Shown: positions 23,850-35,700 of the stretch, one piece after another | How positions within the stretch are numbered: position 1 is the first letter of the stretch | Layout of the letters: every line of letters starts with the position of its first letter | Assembly (NCBI RefSeq): GCF_017654505.1 | Contig: NC_054543.1 | Coordinates: 24,590,339-24,654,338 of the forward strand | Length of the DNA: 64,000 bases | Origin: Polyodon spathula | Taxonomy: Eukaryota; Chordata; Actinopteri; Acipenseriformes; Polyodontidae | Reading direction: 5' to 3' | The notes under the pieces: generated by a model | The model's database searches: none | The model's input: only the letters and a program-made list of their open reading frames with translations | What the model was told of the DNA's origin: nothing | Translations under genes and position numbers: made by a program

Positions 23850-25603
23850 TCCCTAATCCATGTACATGTGTTTCCTTGAATCCCAACTGCGTTCAGTTTG
23901 AGAATTAATCTTTTGTGCGGGACTTTGTCAAAAGCTTTCTGGAAATCTAAATAAACCATGTCATATGCTTTGCAATTATCCATTATGGATGTTGCATCCT
24001 CAAAAAAATCAAGCAAGTTAGTTAGGCACGATCTCCCTTTCCTAAAACCATGTTGACTGTCTCCCAGTACCCTGTTACCATATAGGTAATTTTCCATTTT
24101 GGATCTTATTATAGTTTCCATAAGTTTGCATATAATAGAAGTCAGGCTTACTGGTCTGTAGTTACCTGGTTCAGTTTTGTTTCCCTTTTTGTGGATCGGT
24201 ATTACGTTTGCAATTTTCCAGTCTGTCGGTACCACCCCTGTGTCAAGAGACTGCTGCATGATCTTGGTTAGCGGTTTGTAAATTACTTCTTTCATTTCTT
24301 TGAGTACTACTGGGAGGATCTCATCCGGCCCAGGGGATTTGTTTATTTTAAGAGCTCCTAGTCCCTTTAACACTTCTGCCTCAGTTATGCTAAAGTTATT
24401 TAAAACTGGATAGGAACTGGATGACATGTGGGGCATGTTGTCAGTATCTTCCTTTGTAAAAACTTGTGAAAAGTAATCATTTAACATATTTGCTATTTTT
24501 TTTTCTTCCTCTACGATTTTGCCATTTGTATCTCTTAAACATTTAATCTCCTCTTTGAATGTTCTCTTGCTGTTGTAATATTGGAAAAACATTTTGGAAT
24601 TGGTTTTAGCTCCCTTAGCAATGTTTATTTCTATTTCTCTCTTGGCCTTTCTAACTTCCTTTTTGACTTGCGTTTGCAGTTCCGTGTACTCTTTCTGCGT
24701 ACTTTCTTTTTGGTCCTTTTTTAATGCTCTGTAAAGTGCCTTTTTTCGCTGAATATTTTTTTTAATTGATCTATTAAACCATTTTGGCAATTTAGTTTTA
24801 CATTTAGATTTGTCTACTTTAGGGATATAATTGTTTTGCGCCTCTAGTACTACATTTTTGAAGAACAACCATCCTTCTTCTGTGGGTGTTTTCTCTATTT
24901 TACTCCAATCTACTTCTGTTAGTCTCTGTTTCATACCTTCATAGTTTGCTTTTCTAAAATTGTAAACCTTAGCTTTAGTCTTTACTTTTGGGGATTTAAA
25001 AAACACTTCAAATGAGACCATGTTGTGGTCTGAGTTTGCCAGTGGTTCTCTGACCTCTGTTTTAGTTATTCTATCTTTGTTATTTGAAAAGACTAAATCA
25101 AGGCATGCCTCCCCTCTAGTGGGTGCCTTCACAAATTGTGTTAGGAAGCAGTCATTTGTGATTTCCACCATTTCTGTTTCATCCTTCGCGCTACCCACCG
25201 GGTTTTCCCATTTTATCTGGGGGAAGTTGAAATCCCCCATTAGTATGGCTTCTCCTTTGCTACACACATTTCTAATGTCATTGTATAACAGATTATTGTG
25301 CTCACCGTCTGAATCTGGCGGTCTATAGCATGCTCCTATTATTATGCCTTTTGAATTTTTGTCTGTTATTCTGACCCATATTGATTCGGTTTTATTTTCT
25401 TTGTCCAGGTTTAACACCTGGGCTTCAAGACTGTTTCTTATGTATAGCGCTACCCCTCCTCCTCTTCTGTCCTGCCTGTCTTTCCTATACAGTGTATACC
25501 CACAAATATTATATTCGTCCCCATCACTCTCAGATAACCACGTTTCTGTAACACCTATCACATCATAGTTACCTGTTAGTGCAGTAGCTTCAAGTTCTAG
25601 CAT
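23834..25603 (-). pseudogene. CR1 ORF2, endonuclease plus N-terminal reverse transcriptase (frame 1)
   Basis: The 589-residue frame begins with an APE-type endonuclease: VIGVTETWLSES (residues ~15-27), RRGGGVALYIRNSLE, LMGDFNFPQIKW (GDFN box, ~120-135) and LANSDHNMVSFEV (SDH box, ~190). A basic linker follows (~255-320). The reverse transcriptase starts near residue 420 with LKINKSPGPDEILPVVLKEM, then VIPIHKKGNKTEPGNYRPVS, QHGFRKGRSCLTNLLDFFED and VYLDFQKAFDKVPHKRLI (first catalytic Asp). The frame ends at WIREWLTY, where one indel shifts it into the second frame. The ATG at 25601-25603 is about 100 bases after the ORF1 stop, as expected for a bicistronic LINE. Confidence 0.94.
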
Positions 25604-25702
25604 TTAGATAAATACATTTAATGGTTGTCTTACCTGAGTTGTTGTTCTTGTTTTGATGCGGTCTCCCTTCTGTTTTTTTGTTGATTTCTCCCCCCTTCCT
25701 TT

Positions 25703-25831
25703 CTAGTTTAAATGCTTCTGAACCTGCTCGAGGATTTTTTCTCCAAGTAGAGTGGTTCCCTTGTTATTTAAGTGCAGTCCGTCCCGTCTATACAGATAGT
25801 CCTCGTTGTAGAATGTGGTTAAGAAAATATT
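25703..25831 (-). pseudogene. CR1 ORF1, C-terminal tail (esterase-like)
   Basis: The reading FYNEDYLYRRDGLHLNNKGT, then LLGEKILEQVQKHLN and a TAG stop at 25703-25705, is the end of the SGNH/GDSL-esterase-type ORF1 that many CR1 elements carry; the DGLHLNxxG box includes the family's C-terminal catalytic Asp/His region. Only about 40 residues survive because the element is 5'-truncated here. The intergenic gap to ORF2 is about 100 bp. Confidence 0.8.
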
Positions 25832-25999
25832 ATAGTTTAAATGATTTAAATGTTTATACTAGTACACCCCTAATAGCTACAAATGGTAAAACGTATGACA
25901 CTTTAGAACTTTTGGAACCCTCCGTGAATTTTTCAGTACAGTCTGAACTTTGCAGTGATGTTACATTTGTGGGCACATCTAGTCAACTAGTCCAGCGGA

Positions 26000-26290
26000 T
26001 AAGCACTTTTACCAAGTAACGTGAAACTTTGCATACTTATACAACTTTACTGATCAGAGCCCCGTTGCAGCCTGTAGCGCCATCTGGTGACCAGTATGAG
26101 CAAGCACTTTACCAGTTGAAATATTTTTGACTATAGTTTAATCAATAAAGGCTCAAGATGTCTGTGAATGTTGGTATGAATGTGGGGCTTATCATACATC
26201 AATTAGTAAAGCAATAGCTTGTCAGCTGTTGAATTAATTGGCAAGCATGTACATTTTGGCCTGTGGTTTTCTAGGTTATGGATCTTGGCA
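26000..26290 (+). repeat. Dispersed repeat Y, copy 1
   Basis: Matches the reverse complement of 32400-32760 across several blocks: actgatcagagcc, actttaccagttgaaat, aaggctcaagatg, gttggtatgaatgtgggg and ggcctgtggttttctagg. No coding potential was recognised. Confidence 0.8.
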
Positions 26291-26327
26291 CTTAAACTAT
26301 AAATCTGCCTTCATACTTGTGGATTAA

Positions 26328-27085
<758 letters not shown>

Positions 27086-27422
27086 TAGATAGATATAATA
27101 ATCTTATTTCAAAAGTTTATGCACTGAATCGGAATTGAAAAATATCAGAGCTACGTAATTTTTTAAACGGTGCTAAGAACAAATAAAAAAAGGTAAAGAT
27201 GTACACATCATATGAGTGGGAGTTATTATATTTAAATACAAAATTTTAGTATTAATGGACTGGAATTCTAATTGAATTCAAATTGATTAAATTGAACTGT
27301 CATTGGAATTGGAATTGAATATTTATGGATTGAATTAAGGTGGAATTTTAATTGGAGTTGGAATTAAAAATAGGAACTGATCCTGACTCAGCATTGCAGT
27401 TTTTATAGTCCTGTACTTTTAT
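27086..27422. other. NDUFA10: Intronic spacer
   Basis: Low-complexity aattgaattggaattg-type sequence around 27260-27370. Nothing else. Confidence 0.5.
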
Positions 27423-27775
27423 CAGTCAGTGATGCACTGCCTATCACATGCACAGAGGGCAGTACACTGAAGTCCTGCTTTTGCACAGCTATATCGGCTG
27501 GAACACCCTTTTATGCAACCACAACAGACCAGTTCCTGGCAACTCTTAATTGCTTCAGCTAATGTTGTCCAGAAAAGGCAATACATGTTCCCTTCAAGTT
27601 TCCATCCCCAGCAAGCAGGGTGGGGAAATATTGGTTCAGTAACAGTACTTTTCTCCCCAGACGTGACCACCTTAATATATCGCACGCCTAACATGCTGTA
27701 CCAGTGCCGCTTGGGTAGGAGGGATCCCTTCAGTAGATCTCCCTTTCTTTTTAAAGAGGTGTTTCTGGGCATCAT
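27423..27775 (-). pseudogene. C-terminal cysteine-rich exon-like block of the relic
   Basis: The longest uninterrupted frame of the repeat protein. It holds WGWKLEGNMYCLFWTTLAEA then CCGCIKGCSSRYSCAKAGLQ and CTALCACDRQC, giving about ten cysteines in 34 residues with the C-x-C...C-x(3)-C...C-x(4)-C pattern of a CXC-type zinc-binding tail. The stop falls right after CITD. The correct upstream frame needs one shift at about 27690. It is listed separately because this block would be the easiest probe for other copies. Confidence 0.65.
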
Positions 27776-29162
27776 TCACTTGTAATGTCAAACATACCAC
27801 AATTTTACAAGTTATAAATTAATAGATAACAATGCAAATATGAGTGTGCGTGTTACAGGAATGTTTTTTTTTTTTTTTAACTTTCCTATAAGTGAGTGTA
27901 TACAGTAAAGTCATGCTTACTTTATCTAATTCACTAGTACAATCATACAGAAGCACAGTGAATCTCTCCAATACAGCCAGGGAGTCATCCGGAGATATAG
28001 ATGTTGCTTTATTGTAAGACATCCAGACATCCCATGCAAAGTATCTGAATTTATTTCCTGTCCCAATTACAATCCATCATTCCTGAACAGGTAGCTGCTG
28101 GTATGTGGCAATGGCAAGCACAACAACATCAGTGTCCACTGTTCTTGTCATTATGTACTTGTGGCCTTTGTTAGCAGCACCTTTACAGTGCAGGATGATT
28201 CGTGTATCAGCCTCCTCATGTGAACATGGCGAAAGCTGCTATAGGTCCTTGCAAGCTGGTGTACACAAGACATCTTGGCCATATGTTGAAAAGTTTTTTT
28301 TTTTTTATCATCATGGATCTGGATGACATTCTGTGACTGCAGATGGAATAGCTCAGTTTTGTTTTGCCAATTGCAAGACAATGGCACCAAACACAACACT
28401 CTGCGCTTATAACCTTCACCTCATTTTTCTCTGGTTGATGATTTTAGCTGTCTTGCTTGTAGATGTCCCAAACCAAATCCACTCTGTTCACTTTTACCAG
28501 CCACCATGCGACACAAGGCACAAACATGTTCACTGTATTCTTAAAATGTTTTTGGTTTGAGAATCTGCACCATTGCAGACCCATAAATGATAATTAGCTC
28601 TGGCTCATCCTTTCTGGTCGTGTGAAGATTCTCAAAGCACTGTAGAAGATCAGATTTAGATGTCTGTCATAGTTTACCACCATAAGCAGTGGAAGGAGGG
28701 CATGCCTGGTTTTCATTGGAAAAGTCGTCATTAACATTGCAACCTCAATTTTGACACCCTGTATAAAGCCTGGAGAACGATTGACAGTCATTCTTTGCAG
28801 ATCGGACCTTCAGCTTACCATCTGGATGTACTGAATTATTTGGCCGATCTATGAACATTGCCAGCTTGTACATTCAATGAGTCTCTTTTACAAAAGGTTC
28901 ATATTGCTAGAATCCCACCGCTTTGATTTCTTTAACGGTCTTCAGCATCTGACACATCAGCATCATCATCAGTGATGAGAGTTCTTTGCTATCATCCGAG
29001 AATGTGTTGCCAAGAAACCATTGCCACCGTAGAATGCCAAGAATGGGTTGCCACTGTATAATTGACATTTGACGTTTTGAACCTTGCTTGAAAACCAGGT
29101 ACTTGCTCATGGTGTTTGGACTGTGCAGCACTACCTGCTGCTGTTTGCAACATGTTTGCATA

Positions 29163-29193
<31 letters not shown>

Positions 29194-29223
29194 ATATTTA
29201 TATAATATATATATATATATATT
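29163..29223. repeat. Imperfect (TA)n microsatellite
   Basis: AT repeats with TT interruptions, lying between the relic gene and the SINE tail. Confidence 0.9.
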
Positions 29224-29297
29224 ATTGCTGTTGTACGTTTGTCGCACGTTTTAAGAATTCTAAGATGGCACCGGTGGCAGTGGTTTCTCTCTATATT

Positions 29298-29720
29298 TTT
29301 TTTAAATTTAGTAGTCTCCAGTTTTTTACCCCAGTTTTCTCCCCAATTTAGTGTGCCCAATTTTTATCTGTGTCCTCGGCTCACCGCTCACAACCTCCCT
29401 GCCGACTCGGGGAACGGAGGCTGGAGCACGTGTCCTCCGAAACGTGCTCCTGCCAATCAGCCATTTTTTCGCACTGCGCCGGAGGACAACACAGATCTGG
29501 TGGCTCCACTGCAGAACCACAGGTGCCCTATCGGCCACAGGGGTCGCTGATGTGCGGTGAGCTGTGGATTCCCCTGCTGACCTAAGCCCTCCCTACCCGG
29601 GCAGAGCTCGGCTAATTGTGCGCCACCTCCTAGAAACTCCCGATCACCGTGACATAGCCAGGACTCGAACCTGCGATCCCCACGTGGAGTGCTTTTACTG
29701 GATGCGCCACTCGGGAGCCC
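29298..29720 (-). mobile_element. tRNA-derived SINE, full length
   Basis: On the - strand it starts gggctcccgagtggcgcatc at 29720. The A-box-like segment is gtggcgcatccagtaaaagc and the B box is ggttcgagtcc (about 29661-29671), matching the RNA polymerase III internal promoter consensus GGTTCGANTCC. A body of about 300 bp follows, and the 3' end is the A/T-rich ctaaattggggagaaaactg. The element lies inside the relic gene on the same strand. A related truncated copy is at 60621-60885. It mobilises only through a partner LINE; which one is unknown. Confidence 0.85.
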
Positions 29721-30122
29721 AGAATGTTGTCTTTAAATTTAATGTACGAGTTTTGCAATTTCTGAACCACCAATCATCCACTTCTGAACAGCTTGTGGGC
29801 TTTCTATTAGGCCAATTGCCCTACCACCCCCTTTCACCATCTTGTTGTTTTGTGCATGGGCCTGATCCAATGGCAGTACCGAAAAATGTATGGTCTGTCT
29901 TTCGAAATGTGAATTTCCCAGCTTCAAATTCTTTTGCAACTCTCCAATCTTATGAAAACTTATTAAGTCACCTGCAACAGTGTTGTAACCTGAACCAATA
30001 TCTTTACGATTTGACTCAGCTGGACATATTAGTCTCTTATTTTTGGATTCCTGGCAGAAAATGCACATTGACCAGCCTAGTGTATCAACCACATTTGAAC
30101 CACTGTTTGTGCAAGCCAACAT

Positions 30123-30237
30123 CAGGCAAACATGTGGCCTCCATTGTAATGCCTGTTATGTAAAACTGTCAAACATCACCTAGGTTCAACTGCAACCTGA
30201 AAGACATAAGAATATCCCTATTCTGTCACTCTGTCAG

Positions 30238-30290
<53 letters not shown>

Positions 30291-31194
30291 GCTATGGTAG
30301 CTGCCCAACAATTTACATTATATCAAAACACAGTACACTCTAATTTGCTATTTCTTTAATACATAAACAAGTAGGATGCAGTTTAAATTTTACATATAGG
30401 AAACTGTCACTGAGACAATAATGGTTTTACAGTTTTTCACAATTGCATTTTTAGGTACTACTGAAACAGTCAAGTACTGTATGTGTTTGAAAACTCCTCA
30501 TACACTTTGTGGGGGAAAAAAAAATCAATATATCACATGCAGCATCCTATTGCATTTAAACCCTCAACCAAAACCCTTTAAATGCTTTTTAACCATTCCA
30601 AGTTCACACCAGGACTGTATTTTACAATTACATCATTCTGTATAATTTCCACTGTCAGGCTCTCATCTTTGTCTGGCCACAATATTTCATCCACATCGCA
30701 GAGGATGTTCTCTCTCTCTTAATTCCTCATGGGAAGAAATGCCCTGTATGCAAATCCACCCTTGTCAGGCTTCTGTCCCAATTATTACCAGTATCACAAC
30801 CTTGATCCGTTGTGTAAGCGTGACTTGGTCATAGAATAATTAAAAATGGTCATGTGACTCAAACCATTGCAGCACCTACATAGCAATAGCATGATGGAAA
30901 TTGGCAATACCACTTTTTATCACAAGGGAGATGTGTTTGATTCTGTAATTACAGTAAAGTAGAAGTTGACCATCACAAGTTTAAAAAAACAACAACAACA
31001 ACAAAAAAACAGGGTCAACAACTGTGTGTGCATTTCATTTTAAACACATGTAGAGCTTGTAAATGGTTTTGCAATGCATGTGTTAATGAGTGAAATCTGA
31101 CTAGTTTGGGAGTTGATCTGTGTTCTCTCTGTGGTGCAGGGGCTATGTTTATTGCTCAGATCCGCCCCTTTTTTTTCAGCTCCTATCGGTCTCA
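30123..31194. other. NDUFA10: Intronic, (CT)n run and an unplaced coding-like fragment
   Basis: A (CT)n microsatellite lies at about 30241-30287. Between about 30780 and 30630 the - strand reads ENILCDVDEILWPDKDESLT-like sequence, which looks coding-derived but too short for me to place. The rest is featureless. Confidence 0.4.
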
Positions 31195-31309
31195 CTCAGC
31201 CATTGAAAGGTTTTCTCTGCTTTTTCCGGAGAAAAAAATGAGTAGAGACATCGGACTGGAAAGGGAAAATTGTAATGTCGGACCTGGTCCAACATAGGAT
31301 CGCAAAGGG
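31195..31309 (-). mobile_element. piggyBac-type terminus
   Basis: Read on the - strand, the tip ccctttgcgatcctatgttg and the following ggaccaggtccgacatt match the + strand start of the piggyBac copy at 50463 (ccctttgcggtcctatgtcg, ggacctggtccgacat). A CCCTTTGC-like start is typical of some piggyBac ends. The TTAA expected outside it is not intact. No transposase is attached. Confidence 0.65.
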
Positions 31310-31310
31310 T

Positions 31311-31450
31311 CAGGGTTGGGCAGAATACTCTGGAAATGTATTTTCAATACAAAATACTTAGAAAACAATGTATCAAAATACAAATTACTTTGGAGTCACT
31401 GTATTTTCCATACAAAATACAATTTGAAATTACAAAATATAGTTAATAAA
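31311..31450 (+). mobile_element. hAT-type terminus (miniature or broken)
   Basis: Starts cagggttgggcagaatactc immediately after the piggyBac tip and continues with repeated tattttcaatacaaaatac-like motifs at about 31340 and 31403. CAGGGTTGG starts with reiterated ATACAAAATAC subterminal motifs are common in fish hAT miniature elements. No opposite end was found. Confidence 0.5.
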
Positions 31451-32399
31451 CGAAACAGATTTTTTAAAATATATTATTATATATTAAAAAGAGACAATTA
31501 CTGTTCCAAGCACCTTTTATTTTTTTGCTGTCAAGCTGCAGTTTTAAAATAAATACCAATTTTCAACACTGAAGTTTTAGAACCTTTTTTGTGGTGGGGG
31601 GTAGGGGGAGTAATTCTATAGCAAGCAAAAACATTGGAATATTCATGCAATATTTATTTAATGTCTAACATTAATGTAGTTTTCAGTACATATTGAAATA
31701 CTGGACTGATGTGTGGAACTGTATAGTTCTCTATCGGTTCTCCTTCAACAAAACAAGTTTCTGGAAGAGGTCACCCGACAACCGATTTCTTTGGAGGCTG
31801 AAAATCAGTACTACATATGTCTATCTAAATCTGTCTATATATCTATCTGTTTGTACTGTATCTAATCTACCTATCTAATAATAACCTGTCTCTCTCAAAC
31901 TTTCACCAACATCTACGATTTCACTAGAATGTCTTGTTGATTTAAAGTTAATCCCAAGACGAACTAGCGTGTGCTTTTTATTTTTTATTTTTTTAATCGA
32001 ATACGCAATCACTATAATTAATTGTCAAATGTAGCATATAATCTCAGCAATTAAAATTCTATGTGTTTTTTTATTTATTTATTTTTTAAAACAGCTTTGC
32101 TTACTACTAGGCTACATGACTTGCACTGCTGACGCTTGGGAATCTGAATTATATTTATAGATATTATTCATTATATAAACTGAAGCAAATATATCAATTT
32201 GACATTTAAATACTACAAACAGTATATTCATATTGGAGTAATGGATTTTTACATGTTTAACATTTCGTGGCATTTTGAGAATTTTGATGTTGAATGGGAG
32301 GGGGTTTTGGCAAAATGCTCAATGCAGAAACTTTTAAAATGATAATATTACATATTATTTTAACCCACAAGTATTCATCCACATTCATAGTTCTTTACA
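31451..32399. other. NDUFA10: Intronic, nothing recognised
   Basis: AT-rich with a CTAT-type patch near 31820-31880. Confidence 0.5.
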
Positions 32400-32760
32400 A
32401 GTACCAAGAACTATAACCTAGAAAACCACAGGCCAAAATGTACATGAAACAGATATTATGTAGCAATTTTCACTAATTTTCGCCTCTTTTGCTTGCCAAT
32501 TCAAGAGCTGACACAATTGCTATATTATAATCCCCACATTCATACCAACATTTTGAGCCATCTTGAGCCTTATTTGGACAGTTATTGATTTAAACTGTGG
32601 TCAAACATTTCAACTGGTAAAGTGATTTCTCGCATTGGCCACCAGGTGGCGATACAGTCAGCCACAGGGCTCTGATCAGTTGGCACTATAGCAACTTAAT
32701 TTGTATAAGTATGCTAAGTTTCACATTTCTAGGTAAAAGTGCACAATCTTGGCAATTTCT
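32400..32760 (-). repeat. Dispersed repeat Y, copy 2 (inverted relative to copy 1)
   Basis: The reverse complement carries actgatcagagccctgtgg, actttaccagttgaaatg, taaggctcaagatgg, gttggtatgaatgtgggg and ggcctgtggttttctagg in the same order as 26000-26290. With copy 1 it forms a 6-kb-spaced inverted pair inside the intron. Confidence 0.8.
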
Positions 32761-35700
32761 TGTGCTTATCTGCTGATACTCTATGGTGGCAAATTTATGT
32801 CAATTTACAAGATACATTGTATTTATGGGACATTTCCCTGGAAAAGTTATTTCTTAACATGGTAATAAGACAAATTTTTACATATATCAGAGTTAACGGT
32901 ATGTTGATATATATCTGAAGAAAAAAACACTTAAATTTCGAATTTGCCACGGCTTATCTTTGGTAACATAAATAAACATAAAAAACTAGAAATCCCTTAT
33001 ATTAAATGATGTTGCGATTTTCTCATATTTATGTTTTAAGGAATATAAAAACTACATTTTCTAAAGCTGTATAAATACAAAATTCAAACCACTTTTGAAA
33101 TGACATTATTTTGCTTGGAATAAAGTACAAAACAAACTGAACATATACATTTAAAAATTTTAATTTGTATTTTTGTTTTCCTTTATTCTGTTTTTTATAT
33201 GTACCCTCTGCACATACTAACACCCAAGGAAGTTTGGAAAACTATATACTCCACTGAAATGTAGGGAGAACGTTACAATGGTACTAGACTCAAACATATT
33301 GTAACTTAAAAGTAAAAGTTTTAATCTCAAATGGTGGACATGCTAATATTCCGAATAAAAATCAAAGATTCCAACCTCACATTATAAAATGTTTTTCATC
33401 TTTTTCAAAGGTTGAACTTGTATTTTTCAAAAAGTTTTACAGAAACTAGAACATGTTATACTTGTTCAAAGCTTTTCTTGCTCTAAAAGGGCAGAATATT
33501 GATGTTAACCATACAAAAAAACAATATGCAAAAATCACAAAACTTAATATTTACTCCCAATGTTGTGCCACGAAAGCTAGATACATGAATTGCAAATGTA
33601 GATTTCCACGTTCTGCAGGTTGTAAGGTTTGCAGGGATACCAAACACGTTTTAACTTTTATATGAGGTTCCTGGCTGCAATAAGCCTCAAAACAAGACAC
33701 ACCTTGGCAGGCATTTTCCATGATAATTCTGCCAATGTTGGCATGTGGCACCTCCCCACATTTAGCATGGACATTCCATAGGGTCCCTATTGTATGTAAA
33801 AGTAATTAGGGGTGTTTATACATCTTAATTCCCTACACATTGTAGAATTTTGGATGTGGGGGATTTCAGACACCCCTAAATTGTTAGAGGCTATAATCCG
33901 ATTTTATGCAAACTACCAATTTTTACTGTTCAAATATAAATCGAGGTGTCAACACGGGTTTCCACATTGTGCCCCCAAAGGATGTAACATTTCCACGTTC
34001 TGCAAGTTCATATAACTCAAAGGTTTTGGGGGAGGGGGTTATTTTTTTTTGGGTAACTTGCCTATCACTTCCCTATAAAGGAACGAAAACCCCTTGACAC
34101 CCCTGAAACAAGGATTTCCTTAAGTGTACTGGATGCTAAAGCCGTTGTTCCTCGGGATGTCACTTTCTGGATTAGTATATGGCCTGCCCCACACTTATCT
34201 CCCATGTCACATACCACAAGTGGCTTGAATAGCATCCGGTACAGAATGGAAATATCCATAATTTTGAAAGTCAAGCATATGCCACAGCATTAGTCACTGG
34301 CGTTTGAAATACAAATGGGATCGTGCAAACTGCAGACTCTTTTGTCGTAATAACAGTTATCTGGAAATGTGTTGTCCTTGTCTGTTATCCAATATGTTAT
34401 GTATATATACATCGGTTTTTTAAATATAAACCCAAAAAAATATTTGGCAGATAATACGAAGGATAGTATGCTTTCTTATGTAATGTTGTTGTTTTTTGTG
34501 TCGGCAGAATCAGCACGCTGCACACACAAAGAACAACGTATTTATTTATTTAAATAAATAAAATTTTGGGGGGGGGGCCCAAGTGAGGCAGGCTGTGTTT
34601 TAAAACACCTTGGATTTCTTGAAGAAACCCAGTTTCAAAAGCTGTTCGATATCAGTAAGTCTCACAAGGCCAAATTGGAACTCAGGCACAAACATAGTGC
34701 CTCCCTTATTTTAATATGAATTACTTTATTTGTATTTGAACGAGAATTTCCCAACCTTGCTCTTAAAGAAAACTGCACAGAAACACACACAACCCAAAAC
34801 TACAACCCGAAAGTACTACCAAAATAGAGTGAGAAAAAAGGTGAGACTTATTTTTATTTTTCCATGGAGATTGCCCCACTGTAACCCGTATAAACCTAGG
34901 TCATTTCCTCCTGTTGATTTCTCTCCAATGTATTTTCCGAAGTACTGGTACCTTCACATACATTTGTTGATATTGTATTAAAATAGTGTGTCAGCGTTGG
35001 TGTTTTGTTTAACATATCTTCCGCGATGACATTGTACTTGTTGTGTTTCTGCTTTTCAGCATCACTCTCATACTTCCTAGGTGCTGCTTTGTCAGATATT
35101 TACAGGTTCTGATCTGCGTCATGTTCGCGTCACAGCACACTTGATAAAAGTGGCACGTGACTTGATTTCATGTCAAGCCCCAGCCTTAATCCGGTCCTGG
35201 TCTTTACGTATACCTTTCTTTGCGCACACCCTGCATCTGTTTTGGGCCTGTTCTTTTCTGTTTTTTTCAGTTCTGGGACATTTTGTTTCTTTCCATTTGT
35301 GGGCACAGCAGTGAAGCCAGCAATATCCACCTTTGGACCTGGAGTACATTAAAGCGTGGCATGTCTGGCTGTACATTATTTGTACATTATTATTACTTGG
35401 TCTCCTGGGGCGTGCAGGCTGTGCCTCAAGCTCACTTTCTGAGTGACTGAAAAAGGTCCATTTGGGACCCTTGCCACCTACTCTGCAAAACCATTTTGTG
35501 TGAAAATGTACAGGTGCAGTCATTATGATTTCCCCCGACAACACTATTCTGTGCGTTTCACAGTATGTTGTCACTGTGTTGGGGCTTGTTAAGCATCTTT
35601 CATACCACTAGAGGGCAATACCTAGTTAGAAACTGTTTTGACTGTAGATTAGTAGCTGGGTTGAGGTCACGTGCCAAAACTAACGAATAGCAAAAGGGCA

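Larger units (their letters stand above)
22831..25831 (-). mobile_element. CR1-type LINE, 5'-truncated, nearly intact
   Basis: The minus-strand order is: end of ORF1, ORF2 (endonuclease plus reverse transcriptase), and a 3' end in short direct repeats of the cttatgtt type (gaacataagaacataag on the + strand at 22829-22845). A tail of this 8-bp type is diagnostic for CR1-like elements. The 9-bp string atagtttaa occurs on both sides (22822-22830 and 25832-25840) and is a plausible target-site duplication. Truncation lies inside ORF1. Confidence 0.92.
27423..30122 (-). pseudogene. Relic of an unclassified high-copy repeat protein (CxxC / HEEADTR / Cys-rich tail)
   Basis: Conserved blocks occur in a single order on the - strand, spread over all frames. 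~30060-29740: WSMCIFCQESKNKRLICPAE, RKDIGSGYNTVAGDLISFHK, AIGLIESPQAVQKWMIGGSE. ~29110-28980: HHEQVPGFQARF, DDSKELSSL. ~28800-28570: NDCQSFSRLYTGCQN, NENQACPPS, KSDLLQCFENL. ~28510-28090: VNRVDLVWDIYKQDS, NKTELFHLQSQNVIQ, HEEADTRIILHCKGAANKGH, TVDTDVVVLAIATYQQL. ~28060-27900: VIGTGNKFRYFAWDVW, LAVLERFTVLLYDCTSELDK. ~27770-27423: HLFKKKGRSTEGIPPTQAAL, PACWGWKLEGN and a Cys-rich end CCGCIKGCSSRYSCAKAGLQ followed by CTALCACDRQC. I recall this arrangement in roughly 900-residue uncharacterised proteins repeated in fish and cnidarian genomes. The tail resembles a CXC (tesmin-type) zinc motif. Many stops and frameshifts, an internal deletion at about 28045, a SINE and an AT run break it. Biochemical role unknown. 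Confidence 0.72.

Noticed and set aside
29326..29585. Several 60-100-residue frames rich in Pro/Arg/Ser
   Set aside because: They lie within the GC-richer SINE body and no motif supports translation.
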